From: an uncultured Aquincola sp.
GTDB taxonomy: Bacteria; Pseudomonadota; Gammaproteobacteria; Burkholderiales; Burkholderiaceae
NCBI GenBank assembly: GCA_937883885.1
Contig: CAKZXL010000675.1
Location: 1 to 21,764 of the forward strand
DNA: 21,764 bases
Direction of reading: 5' to 3'
Part shown: piece by piece, positions 1-7,486 of the stretch
Position numbering within the stretch: position 1 is the first letter of the stretch
Layout: every line of letters begins with the position of its first letter
Translations under genes and position numbers: made by a program
Notes under the pieces: model-generated
Database searches by the model: none
Told to the model about the DNA's origin: nothing
What the model saw: only the letters and a program-made list of their open reading frames with translations

Positions 1-591
1 AAACGGCTCGTCCATCAGCAGCACCTTGGGCTGCATGGCCAGCGCACGGGCGATGGCCACGCGCTGCTTCATGCCGCCCGACAGCGTGTGCGGATACGCA
101 TCGGCAAACTTCGACAGGCCCACCTTGGCCAGGCAGTCCAGCGCCCGTTCTTCGGCCTCCTTGCGGCCCAGCTTGCGCGCGGCCAGCAGCGGAAACATCA
201 CGTTGGCCTTGACCGTTTTCCAGGGCGGCAGCTGGTCGAACTCCTGGAACACGACGATGCGGTCGGGCCCCGGCTGGTGCACCGCCTGGCCGTCGAGCCG
301 GATCTCGCCTTCACGCGGGGCGATGAAGCCGCCGATGGCCTTGAGCAGCGTGCTCTTGCCGCAGCCCGAAGGCCCCAGCAGCACGAAGCGGTCGGCCTGG
401 TGCACGTCGAAGCTCACGCGGTGCGTGGCCCGCACCACGCGCTCACGCGTGGCGTACTCCAGCGTCACGCCGTCCACCTGCAGCAGCGCCTCCTGCGGGG
501 CAGGCTGGGCCGCCGCCTGCGGCTCCTGCGAACGCAGGGCCGGCGGCAACTCGCGCGCGGTGGCGCTGCGCAGCGTGGCGGTCGCGGTCAT
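1..591 (-). CDS. ABC transporter ATP-binding protein, sulfonate/nitrate/taurine type (partial)
   Basis: This is the ATPase subunit of an importer of the SsuB/TauB/NrtD family, which powers substrate entry from the periplasm. The first 197 codons are present; the gene runs off the left edge just after Walker B, so the H-loop is not seen. Reading the minus strand from the ATG at 591, I see Walker A GPSGCGKST near residue 73, a Q-loop in FQEFDQLPPW near 115, the signature LSGGMKQR near 170 and Walker B VLLMDEP near 190. About 36 residues rich in Ala, Pro and Gln precede the ABC domain, slightly longer than usual. The ATG lies one base after the stop codon of the substrate-binding protein gene, so translation is probably coupled. 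The permease is expected just outside the window. The family is clear; the substrate is inferred only from the TauD-like neighbour. Confidence 0.93.
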   Translation of the reverse strand, partial: MTATATLRSATARELPPALRSQEPQAAAQPAPQEALLQVDGVTLEYATRERVVRATHRVSFDVHQADRFVLLGPSGCGKSTLLKAIGGFIAPREGEIRLDGQAVHQPGPDRIVVFQEFDQLPPWKTVKANVMFPLLAARKLGRKEAEERALDCLAKVGLSKFADAYPHTLSGGMKQRVAIARALAMQPKVLLMDEPF

Positions 592-592
592 C

Positions 593-1597
593 TCAGCTGC
601 CCCCGGCCAGGTGGGCATCGTCGAAGAAATAGTCCTTCACCGAAGCTGGCTTGTTCTTGATGGTGCCCACCCGGTGCATGAACTCGGCCAGCGCATAGGT
701 GTTCTCGGGCGCCAGCTTGAACTGCACTTCGGGGTTCTTGATGATGGACAGCAGCAGCTTGCGGTCGACGTTGGACTTGTTGGTGCGGATGAAGATGTCG
801 GCCGCCAGCTCGGGGTTGCCGCGGATCAGCTGCGCCGCCTCGGCCAGCGCGTCGACGAAGGCCTTGTAGGTCTTCGGGTTCTGCTCGCGGAACTTCTCGG
901 TGCCGTACAGCACGGTGGCCGAAGCCGGGCCGCCCAGCACGTCGTAGCTCTTGAGCACGATGCGCGCGTTCGGGTTGCCGGCCAGTGACTGTTCCTGGAA
1001 CGGCGGGTTGCCGAAGTGGCCGGTGATCTCGGTGCCGCCCTTGATGATGGCAGCGGTGGCCTCGGGGTGCGGCACGGCCACGCTGATCTTGTCCAGCTTG
1101 TTGTACTGCGCATCGCCCCACAGCTTGGCCGAGGCCAGCTGCAGCACCCGCGACTGCACCGAGACGCCCACCGCAGGCACCGCGATGCGGTCCTTGTCGG
1201 TGAAGTCGGCAATCGTCTTCACGTTCGGGTTGTTGCTGACCAGGTAGTACGGAAAGTTGCCCAGCGAGGCAATGCCGCGCACGTTCTGGCGGCCGCGGGT
1301 GCGGTCCCACAGCGTGAGCAGCGGGCCTACGCCGGCACCGGCCACGTCGATGGAGCCGGACAGCAGCGCGTCGTTCACCGCCGCGCCGCCCGACAGGGTG
1401 ACGTAGTCGACCTTGATGTCCAGGCCCTGGGCCTTGCCCTGCTTCTCGATCAGCTTCTGATCCTTGGCCACGTCCAGCAGCAGGTACACGATGCCGAACT
1501 GCTCGGCGATGCGGATCTGGCCTTCGGCGTGGGCGGCGGTGGCGGCGCCCAGGGTCATGCCGGCCGCCAGCGTGGCGGCCACTAGTTTCTTCAACAT
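593..1597 (-). CDS. ABC transporter periplasmic substrate-binding protein, SsuA/TauA/NitT type
   Basis: This 334-residue protein should bind the substrate in the periplasm for the ATPase encoded next to it. It starts MLKKLVAATLAAGMTLGAAT and has a typical signal peptide with likely cleavage after AHA at residue 24. The mature part fits the nitrate/sulfonate/taurine binding family: an early GIVYLLLDVAKDQ segment, GGAAVNDALLSGSIDVAGAG and then GHFGNPPFQEQ. The reading frame stays open further upstream, but that stretch lies inside the dioxygenase gene and is not protein-like, so the ATG directly before the signal peptide is chosen. It begins 11 bases after the dioxygenase stop. The Shine-Dalgarno is weak (GACGAG), which suggests coupled translation. 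The substrate is unknown: taurine, alkanesulfonate or a sulfate ester are all possible. Confidence 0.9.
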   Translation of the reverse strand: MLKKLVAATLAAGMTLGAATAAHAEGQIRIAEQFGIVYLLLDVAKDQKLIEKQGKAQGLDIKVDYVTLSGGAAVNDALLSGSIDVAGAGVGPLLTLWDRTRGRQNVRGIASLGNFPYYLVSNNPNVKTIADFTDKDRIAVPAVGVSVQSRVLQLASAKLWGDAQYNKLDKISVAVPHPEATAAIIKGGTEITGHFGNPPFQEQSLAGNPNARIVLKSYDVLGGPASATVLYGTEKFREQNPKTYKAFVDALAEAAQLIRGNPELAADIFIRTNKSNVDRKLLLSIIKNPEVQFKLAPENTYALAEFMHRVGTIKNKPASVKDYFFDDAHLAGGS

Positions 1598-1608
1598 GGA
1601 GGTGCTCG

Positions 1609-2508
1609 TCAGAAGGGCGCGTCGCCCTCGATGGTGGTGCGGTTCAGGCGGCGGCGCAGGTGGTCGGGGCAGCCGGCGGCCAGGTGGGTGACGGAACGGT
1701 TGTCCCAGAACACCATGTCGTGCGGCTGCCACCGGTGGCGGTACACCAGCTCGGGCAGCGTGCTCAGGCGGAACAGCTCGTCCAGCAGCGCGCGGCTTTC
1801 GTCCTCGGGCACGTCGACGATGCGGGTGGTGAAGTGCTCGCTGACGAAAAGCGCCTTGCGGCCGTTCTCCGGGTGGGTGCGCACCACCGGGTGCACCACG
1901 GGCTGGACCTCGGCGATCTGCTCGGGCGTGAGGTTGGGGCGCCAGGGGTTGCGCTGCTGCAGCTCGGCGTACTTGGCCAGGTAGTGGTGCTCGGCCTTCA
2001 GGCCGGCCACGGCGTTCTTCAGCGCGGCGGGCAGACGCTCCCAGGCCAGGTGCTGGTTGGCGAACAGCGTGTCGCCGCCTTCGCTGGGCAGCTCTTGCGC
2101 ATGCAGCATCGAGCCCAGGCTGGGCAGCTCCTTGTACGAGAGGTCGGAGTGCCAGTAGTGGCCGGCATCACCCAGGCCGATGGGCTGGCCGTTTTCCTTG
2201 ATGTTCGAGACGACCAGGATCTCGGGGTGGCCGGGCAGCTGGAACTGCCGCAGCACGTGGATCTGCAGCGGGCCGAAGCGGCGGCTGAAGTCCACCTGCT
2301 GCTGCGGCGTGATGCGCAGGTCGCGGAAAACCAGCACATGGTGCTCGAGGTGGGCGCGGTGGATGCGCGCAAAGTCGTCGTCGGCCAGCGGGCGGCCCAG
2401 GTCCAGGCCCAGCACCTCGGCGCCCAGCGGCGCGTCCAGCGGGCGGATCTCCAGGCGGCCGGCGGCGGCCGGGCGGGTCGAAGGCGATGCGAGGGTGGCG
2501 GATGACAT
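1609..2508 (-). CDS. TauD/TfdA-family Fe(II)/2-oxoglutarate-dependent dioxygenase
   Basis: This 299-residue cytoplasmic enzyme belongs to the family that hydroxylates organosulfur or related substrates using 2-oxoglutarate and O2. In TauD the product breaks down to release sulfite. The facial iron triad is visible as H120 and D122 (YWHSD) and H275 (VTHLAAG). R286 and R290 (RRRLNR) sit at the family spacing for 2-oxoglutarate and acidic-substrate binding. The segment EGGDTLFANQHLAWERLP is typical of the family. Length is normal. It is the first gene of the leftward operon with the binding protein and ATPase, which supports oxidation of the substrate that the transporter brings in. The YWHSDLSY form is common in broad TauD/TfdA clades, so calling it taurine dioxygenase would go too far; alkanesulfonate or alkylsulfate oxidation are alternatives. 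Confidence 0.9.
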   Translation of the reverse strand: MSSATLASPSTRPAAAGRLEIRPLDAPLGAEVLGLDLGRPLADDDFARIHRAHLEHHVLVFRDLRITPQQQVDFSRRFGPLQIHVLRQFQLPGHPEILVVSNIKENGQPIGLGDAGHYWHSDLSYKELPSLGSMLHAQELPSEGGDTLFANQHLAWERLPAALKNAVAGLKAEHHYLAKYAELQQRNPWRPNLTPEQIAEVQPVVHPVVRTHPENGRKALFVSEHFTTRIVDVPEDESRALLDELFRLSTLPELVYRHRWQPHDMVFWDNRSVTHLAAGCPDHLRRRLNRTTIEGDAPF

Positions 2509-2550
2509 GCGGCCACTCTAGGTGCTGCAAATCCAACAGCGAACGAAGCA

Positions 2551-2568
2551 TTGCGCATGCGCTTGCGC
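2551..2568. promoter_or_regulatory. Tandem TGCGC hexamers in the tauD-metY divergent region (possible operator)
   Basis: Within the 132-bp region between the divergent dioxygenase and metY genes, three adjacent hexamers read TTGCGC, ATGCGC, TTGCGC. They contain the perfect 10-bp palindrome GCGCATGCGC at 2553-2562. A fourth CTGCGC lies near 2608. The site is about 43-60 bp upstream of the dioxygenase start and 73-90 bp upstream of metY, a sensible place for a shared regulator. Sulfonate operons are often controlled by LysR-type CysB/Cbl proteins, but no clear match to their sites is claimed. The function is inferred from position only. Confidence 0.3.
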
Positions 2569-2640
2569 GTTCACCGCATATGCAGCCGCCCCCGGCCAAC
2601 GTTACGCTGCGCAACCCAAGAAGCTGAAGGAGAAGACCCC

Positions 2641-3939
2641 ATGAGCGAACGTCAGCCCCGGTTCGAGACCTTGTCGGTGCATGCCGGCTACAAGCCCGAC
2701 CCCACCACCAAGTCGGTGGCGGTGCCGCTGTACCAGACGGCGGCCTATGCCTTCGACAACGCCCAGCACGGCGCCGACCTGTTCGACCTGAAGGTGGCGG
2801 GCAACATCTACACCCGCATCATGAACCCGACCACCGACGTGCTGGAGCAGCGCGTCGCGGCCCTGGAGGGCGGGATCGGCGCGCTGGCGCTGGCCTCGGG
2901 CCAGGCGGCGGTCACCTACGCCATCCTCACCATCGCCGAGGCAGGCGACAACATCGTCTCTTCCACCGCGCTGTATGGCGGCACCTACAACCTGTTCGCG
3001 CACACGCTGCCGCAGTACGGCATCAGCACCCGCTTTGCCGACCATCGCGACCCGGCCAGCTTCGAGTCGCTGATCGACGAGCGCACCAAGGCCGTGTTCG
3101 TGGAGTCGCTGGGCAACCCGGCCGGCAACGTCACCGACATCGCCCGCATCGCCGAGATCGCGCATCGCCACGGCGTGCCGCTGATCGTGGACAACACCGT
3201 GCCCAGCCCCTACCTGTGCCGGCCCATCGAACACGGCGCTGACATCGTGGTGCACTCGCTCACCAAGTACATGGGCGGCCACGGCACCACGGTGGCCGGT
3301 GCCATCGTCGATTCGGGCAAGTTCCCGTGGGCCGAGCACAAGCAGCGCTTCAAGCGACTGAACGAGCCCGACGTGAGCTACCACGGCGTGGTGTACACCG
3401 AGGCGCTGGGCGCCGCCGCCTACATCGGCCGTGCGCGCGTGGTGCCGCTGCGCAACATGGGCTCGGCGATCTCTCCGTTCAACTCGTTCCTGATCCTGCA
3501 GGGCATCGAGACGCTGGCGCTGCGCATGGACCGCATCAGCGCCAATGCGCTGGCGGTGGCCCAGCACCTGACGCGGCACGACAAGGTGGCCTGGGTGAAC
3601 TACGCCGGCCTGGAAGACCACCCCGACCATGCGCTGGCCCGCAAGTACCTGGGCGGCAAGGCTTCCGGCCTGCTCACCTTCGGCGTCAAGGGCCGTTCGG
3701 GCGACAAGCGGGCCGATGGCGCGCGCTTCCTCGACGCGCTGCAGCTGTTCACGCGGCTGGTGAACATCGGCGATGCCAAGTCGCTGGCCACGCACCCGGC
3801 CTCGACCACGCACCGCCAGCTGTCGCCCGAAGAACTGGCCAAGACCGGCGTGGGTGAAGACACGGTGCGGCTGTCGGTGGGCATCGAGCACATCGACGAT
3901 CTGATCGCCGACCTGGATCAGGCCCTCGCAGCAGTCTGA
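2641..3939 (+). CDS. metY: O-acetylhomoserine aminocarboxypropyltransferase (sulfhydrylase)
   Basis: This 432-residue PLP enzyme of the Cys/Met metabolism family makes homocysteine from O-acetylhomoserine and sulfide, the direct sulfhydrylation route to methionine. The N-terminal [10 protein letters not shown], the [22 protein letters not shown] block and the [12 protein letters not shown] block are diagnostic; K209 in the last is the PLP lysine. Length matches MetY (about 430) rather than the shorter MetB/MetZ. The ATG at 2641 is chosen because AAGGAG lies eight bases upstream at 2627-2632 and the protein begins as family members do. A longer in-frame start at 2551 would add 30 unconserved residues. 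It is divergent from the organosulfur uptake operon, consistent with a shared sulfur role, and convergent with the small membrane protein gene at 3945-4103. Confidence 0.93.
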   Translation: MSERQPRFETLSVHAGYKPDPTTKSVAVPLYQTAAYAFDNAQHGADLFDLKVAGNIYTRIMNPTTDVLEQRVAALEGGIGALALASGQAAVTYAILTIAEAGDNIVSSTALYGGTYNLFAHTLPQYGISTRFADHRDPASFESLIDERTKAVFVESLGNPAGNVTDIARIAEIAHRHGVPLIVDNTVPSPYLCRPIEHGADIVVHSLTKYMGGHGTTVAGAIVDSGKFPWAEHKQRFKRLNEPDVSYHGVVYTEALGAAAYIGRARVVPLRNMGSAISPFNSFLILQGIETLALRMDRISANALAVAQHLTRHDKVAWVNYAGLEDHPDHALARKYLGGKASGLLTFGVKGRSGDKRADGARFLDALQLFTRLVNIGDAKSLATHPASTTHRQLSPEELAKTGVGEDTVRLSVGIEHIDDLIADLDQALAAV

Positions 3940-3944
3940 CCGGA

Positions 3945-4103
3945 CTAGGACCGCAGGCCGTACCAAAGGCCTGCGGCCACCGGCACGCCCAGGCCCAGCC
4001 AGGCCACGGCGTCCCAGGCGCCGTCGCCCAGCAGGCCCGACAGCAGGCCGACGGCGGTGATGCCACCCAGCAGGATGGGCACGCGCCACAGGTGCCGCCT
4101 CAT
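3945..4103 (-). CDS. Small hydrophobic membrane protein (52 aa) at the end of the siderophore operon
   Basis: I do not recognise a named family. The ATG overlaps the stop of the PepSY gene by four bases (ATGA), the usual sign of a coupled last gene in an operon. The 52-residue product begins MRRHLWRVP and then has two hydrophobic stretches, about residues 9-25 and 33-49, linked by GDGAW. It ends in YGLRS. This fits a two-pass inner-membrane protein. Small membrane ORFs commonly follow PepSY-TM genes in TonB-receptor operons, so an accessory role for the PepSY protein is plausible but unproven. Its 3' end carries the hairpin that may end metY transcription from the other side. The gene is real on overlap and hydrophobic pattern, but too short for certainty. 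Confidence 0.6.
   Translation of the reverse strand: MRRHLWRVPILLGGITAVGLLSGLLGDGAWDAVAWLGLGVPVAAGLWYGLRS
3951..3976. terminator. Hairpin at the metY/small-membrane-protein convergent junction
   Basis: A perfect 9-bp inverted repeat, CCGCAGGCC and GGCCTGCGG, is separated by an 8-base loop. It begins 12 bases after the metY stop and lies inside the last codons of the convergent gene. Position and stability suit a bidirectional terminator, but there is no T-run on either strand, so intrinsic termination would be weak. Confidence 0.4.
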
Positions 4104-5245
4104 CGGGCCGCCTCGCTGGCTTGCATCGACAACTTGGCGTCCAGCGCCGGCGCCTGCCGGCGCCGCACCACCCACAGGTACAGCCCGCTGGCCAGCACCA
4201 CGATGGTGATGAGGTCCAGCACCGCCCACAGGATCTGCATCGGCCGGCCGCCGTAGTCGCCGAAGTGCAGCGGCTGCGAGATCAGCAGCGCCGTCAGGTA
4301 CCAGGGCAGCTCGCGGCTGTCGGTCACCTGGCCGGTGGCGGCGTCCACCAGCACCGGCTTGAGCAGGCGGGCGCTCACCGCATCGGTGCCGCGCAGGAAC
4401 ACGCCGTAGTGGTGCGGGCTGCTGAAGCCGGTGCCCGGAAAGGCCACGAAGGCCACCTTCATGTCGGGCGCCAGCGCGCGCGCCGCCGACACCGCGGCCT
4501 GCAGCGAGCCCGGCTGCTGCAGCGGCGGCTGGCCCTGGTAGGGCGCCACCATCTGCGCCACCTCGGTGGCCTGCCAGTACTTCACCAGCAGGTCGGCCCA
4601 GGCATTGATCACGCCGGTGGCGCCCACCACGGTGAACCACACCAGCGTGACGATGCCCAGCAGGTTGTGCAGGTCCAGCCACTTGACCCGCGGGCTGCGG
4701 TCGCGCCGCACTTCGCCAAAGCGCAGCTTGCGCATGAAGGGCGCATACAGCACCGTGCCCGAGACCAGCGCCACCAGCAGCAGCACGCCCATCGCGCCCA
4801 GGAACAGCATGCCGGGCAGGCCGGCGAACAGGTCGATGTGCAGCGAGCGCATCACGTACATGAAGCCGCTGTCCAGCGGCGGGTCGCCCAGCGCCTGGCC
4901 GCTGCGTGCATCCACCGCCACCTGCTTGAGGTTGTCGTTGGAGTCGGGCCGCTCGCACAGCGTGACGTACCAGACGCGGTCGTCGTCTTCTTCCTGCGAC
5001 ACGAACATGCCCTGCTTGCCCGGGTAGCGTTGCAGGGCCAGGCGCATCACCTCGTCCAGGCTGGCGCGCGGCGTGTCGGCCGGCATCTCGGCGGCTTCGA
5101 TCTCGGTGCCCAGCAGGTGGCCGATTTCGTGATGAAAGATCAGCGGCAGGCCGGTCAGGCACAGCAGCAGCATGAACACGGTGCACACCAGGCTGCTCCA
5201 GGTGTGCACCCATTGCCAGCGGCGCACGGCGCGGGTGCTGAGCAT
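4100..5245 (-). CDS. PepSY-associated TM-helix protein (PiuB-like)
   Basis: This 381-residue inner-membrane protein is of the PepSY_TM family, often found beside TonB-dependent siderophore receptors and thought to act in reductive release or handling of iron at the inner membrane. Four likely helices are visible: residues 15-37, 143-167, 194-215 and 337-360, with two large periplasmic segments between the first and second and between the third and fourth. Conserved family histidines are present at H14, H38 and H39 (IFHHEIGH), H136 (RSLHIDLF), H193 (DLHNLLG) and H327 (PLHFGDYGG); they may bind haem or metal. The gene begins 9 bases after the receptor stop and overlaps the next small gene by four bases, so all three are almost certainly cotranscribed. 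The family is clear; the biochemical role is inferred. Confidence 0.9.
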   Translation of the reverse strand: MLSTRAVRRWQWVHTWSSLVCTVFMLLLCLTGLPLIFHHEIGHLLGTEIEAAEMPADTPRASLDEVMRLALQRYPGKQGMFVSQEEDDDRVWYVTLCERPDSNDNLKQVAVDARSGQALGDPPLDSGFMYVMRSLHIDLFAGLPGMLFLGAMGVLLLVALVSGTVLYAPFMRKLRFGEVRRDRSPRVKWLDLHNLLGIVTLVWFTVVGATGVINAWADLLVKYWQATEVAQMVAPYQGQPPLQQPGSLQAAVSAARALAPDMKVAFVAFPGTGFSSPHHYGVFLRGTDAVSARLLKPVLVDAATGQVTDSRELPWYLTALLISQPLHFGDYGGRPMQILWAVLDLITIVVLASGLYLWVVRRRQAPALDAKLSMQASEAAR

Positions 5246-5254
5246 GGCCGGCCC

Positions 5255-7447
5255 TTAGAAGTCGACGCTGGCCGACAGCACCACGGTGCGCGGCTCGCCC
5301 AGCACCAGGTAGTTGGCGCCCGGGAAGCCGCCCACCGAAGCCCAGTAGTCGCGGTTGGTCAGGTTGTTGACGTTGGCCCGCAGCGTGACGTCGCGCCCGG
5401 CCAGCGTGAGGCCGTAGCGCGCGCCCACGTCCAGCCGCGTCCAGGCCTTGACGGTGAGGCTGTTGGCCGCATCGGCGTACTGCTTGCCGGTGTAGGTGAC
5501 GCGGCCGGTCAAGGCCAGGCCGGGCACGCCGGGCACGTCCCAGTCGGCATTGGCATTGAACTGCCACTTCGGCGCGCCCACGGCGTCGTCGCCCTGCACG
5601 TCGGTGTGCAGGTAGGTGGCGCCACCCAGCAGGCGCAGGCCGCGGGTGGCTTCGCCGAACACGGTGGCCTCGATGCCGCGGTTGGTCTGCTTGTAGGCTG
5701 AGCCCACGAAGCGGGTGCCTTCCACGCCGGCCACCGGCTTGCGCGCCTGGAACAGCGCCACGGTGCCGCCGAAGCGGCCGGTGTCCAGCTTGGCGCCCAG
5801 CTCCACCTGTTTGGTGACGTAGGGCGCAAACACCTCGCCCTGGTTGCTGACGGGCTGCGAGTTGCCGTTGCCGTCGAGGTAGCTGCCCGAGGCTTCGTCG
5901 CCCTTGACCAGGCCCTCGGCATAAGTGCCGTAGACCGAGACTTGCTTGGACAACTTCACCAGCAGGCCGGCCGTTGGCGTGACCTTGCTCTTGTCGTAGT
6001 GCGCGTTCTGCGCGCCGGTGTTGTAGTCGTAGCCGGTGGTCTCGATGGACTGGTGGCGCGCGCCCAGCGTCAGCTTGATGCTGTCGTCGGCGAACGAGAG
6101 CGTGTCGGCCAGCGCCAGGCTGCGGGTGCGGATGCGGCTGACCACCAGCGGATCGTCCAGCGTGCCGCCGGTGAAGCTGGGCGTGGTCGGCGGGGTCACC
6201 GTCACCGGGTCGTACAGGTTGCTGGCCGCATTGGGGCCGTAGAACACGTAGGCGTTGCGTTCCTTCGAGGTGTACAGCGCCGCGGCGGCCACCAGCTGGT
6301 GCTTCACGCTGCCGGTGGTCAGGCTGTGGCGCAGGCCCAGCTCGCCGGTGGCGATGTCGTCGCGCCGCACGTTGGCAAAGCGCGAGACGCTGGTGGCGCC
6401 ACCATCGCCCGTCACCGTCACGCCGGCCAGGTCGTTGAACTCCTTGCCGCGGCGCGCGCCAGCGGCCAGCCAGGCGGTGGTCTGCGGCGCCAGGTCGAAC
6501 TCGGCGCGCAGGGTGCCGAAGGTGTCGCGTTCGTTCGACACCGTCCAGGGCTGGCCGGGGTTGCTGTCGGCATCGGGTGCGGCGGGGATGTAGCTGCCCG
6601 GCGTCACGCTGGGGCGGGTGCCGCGCAGCTGCTGGTCCTGGTAGCCGATGTCGGCCGACACCCGCACGCTGCGGCTGCGCCAGTCCAGGCCCACGCCCAG
6701 CAGGCCCAGCTCGCGCTGCTCGTGGTCGACCGCGGTGTCGCCGTCGCGGCGCACTGCCGTCAGGCGCAGGCCGGTGCTCTTGTCGGGGCCGAAGCGCCGC
6801 GCCACGTCGGCCGCCAGGTAGCCCTGGCCGCCGCTTTCCACGCCCACCGTCACCTGGTTCACCGCCTCATTGGGGGCGCGCTTGGGCATCACGTTGATGG
6901 CACCACCCAGCCCGCCGCCGTTGCCGGTGGGCGCTGCCCCGTTGACGAAGCTGTTGGCGCCGCGCAGCACCTCCACCCGCTCGATCAGCTCGGCCGCCAG
7001 GTACTGGCGCGGCAGCAGGCCGTACAGGCCGTTGTAGGCCATGTCATCGGAATACACCGGAAAGCCGCGGATCAGGTACAGCTGCTGGTAGTTGCCGAAG
7101 CCGCGCGCCACCCGCACCGTCGGGTCGTTGCGCAGCACGTCGCCGATGCTGGCGGCCTGCTGGTTCTGGATCAGGTCCTGGGTGTAGCTGGTCTGGCTGA
7201 AGGGCGTGTCCATCAGGTCCTGGTTGCCCAGCAGGCCCACGCGGCCGCCGCGTGCCACCTGGCGGCCGGCATAGGGCGCCTTCAGGCCTTCGGCCGAGGC
7301 ATCGGCGCTGGCGTTGATGAACACCTGCTGCACCGGCGGTGTGTCGGGGGCGGCCTGCGCCAGGGCGGCGGGCGCGGCTGCGGCGGCGCCCAGGGTCAGC
7401 AGGGCGGCCCGGGCCAGGGCGGAGAAGGCGGGTGGAACAGACTGCAC
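5255..7447 (-). CDS. TonB-dependent siderophore receptor
   Basis: This 730-residue outer-membrane receptor imports a ferric siderophore with TonB energy. From the GTG start there is a signal peptide ending near ALAQA (residue 32) and a possible TonB box, QQVFINAS, near 40. A plug domain runs from about 80 to 195 (DVLRNDPTVRVARGFGNYQQ, then LIERVEVLRGANSFVNG, then GGAINVMPKR). A beta-barrel follows and ends in ...LSASVDF with the terminal Phe needed for assembly. There is no N-terminal STN signalling domain, so control through an ECF/FecI-FecR route is unlikely. I prefer the GTG at 7447 because GGAG sits five bases upstream (7453-7456) and the signal peptide begins there. A TTG at 7468 would add seven residues and overlap the Fur-like box. 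The substrate cannot be told from sequence. Confidence 0.94.
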   Translation of the reverse strand: MQSVPPAFSALARAALLTLGAAAAAPAALAQAAPDTPPVQQVFINASADASAEGLKAPYAGRQVARGGRVGLLGNQDLMDTPFSQTSYTQDLIQNQQAASIGDVLRNDPTVRVARGFGNYQQLYLIRGFPVYSDDMAYNGLYGLLPRQYLAAELIERVEVLRGANSFVNGAAPTGNGGGLGGAINVMPKRAPNEAVNQVTVGVESGGQGYLAADVARRFGPDKSTGLRLTAVRRDGDTAVDHEQRELGLLGVGLDWRSRSVRVSADIGYQDQQLRGTRPSVTPGSYIPAAPDADSNPGQPWTVSNERDTFGTLRAEFDLAPQTTAWLAAGARRGKEFNDLAGVTVTGDGGATSVSRFANVRRDDIATGELGLRHSLTTGSVKHQLVAAAALYTSKERNAYVFYGPNAASNLYDPVTVTPPTTPSFTGGTLDDPLVVSRIRTRSLALADTLSFADDSIKLTLGARHQSIETTGYDYNTGAQNAHYDKSKVTPTAGLLVKLSKQVSVYGTYAEGLVKGDEASGSYLDGNGNSQPVSNQGEVFAPYVTKQVELGAKLDTGRFGGTVALFQARKPVAGVEGTRFVGSAYKQTNRGIEATVFGEATRGLRLLGGATYLHTDVQGDDAVGAPKWQFNANADWDVPGVPGLALTGRVTYTGKQYADAANSLTVKAWTRLDVGARYGLTLAGRDVTLRANVNNLTNRDYWASVGGFPGANYLVLGEPRTVVLSASVDF

Positions 7448-7466
7448 AACAGCTCCAGCAAATCGC

Positions 7467-7486
7467 AAACAAGATTGATTCGCATT
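7467..7486 (-). promoter_or_regulatory. Fur-box-like site before the siderophore receptor
   Basis: On the plus strand the site ends in GATTCGCATT and starts AAACAAGATT, which matches about 17 of 20 positions of the beta-proteobacterial Fur-box form as I remember it. It lies about 20-40 bases upstream of the receptor GTG and overlaps the last bases of the kinase gene, including its TAA. Iron-responsive repression of the receptor from an internal promoter is therefore likely. The call rests on visual matching and position. Confidence 0.5.

Noticed and set aside
1598..1732. N-terminal extension of the substrate-binding protein
   Set aside because: It lies inside the dioxygenase gene; the signal peptide begins at the ATG at 1597.
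2602..4089. A 495-codon minus-strand open frame opposite metY
   Set aside because: It is the antisense shadow of a well-supported PLP enzyme; the composition is skewed and no motif is found.
3945..5567. A 540-codon open frame on the minus strand across the PepSY and receptor genes
   Set aside because: It overlaps two clear genes in another frame, is very rich in Arg, Ala, Gly and Pro, and has no family motif. Only its last 52 codons, starting at the ATG at 4103, look real.
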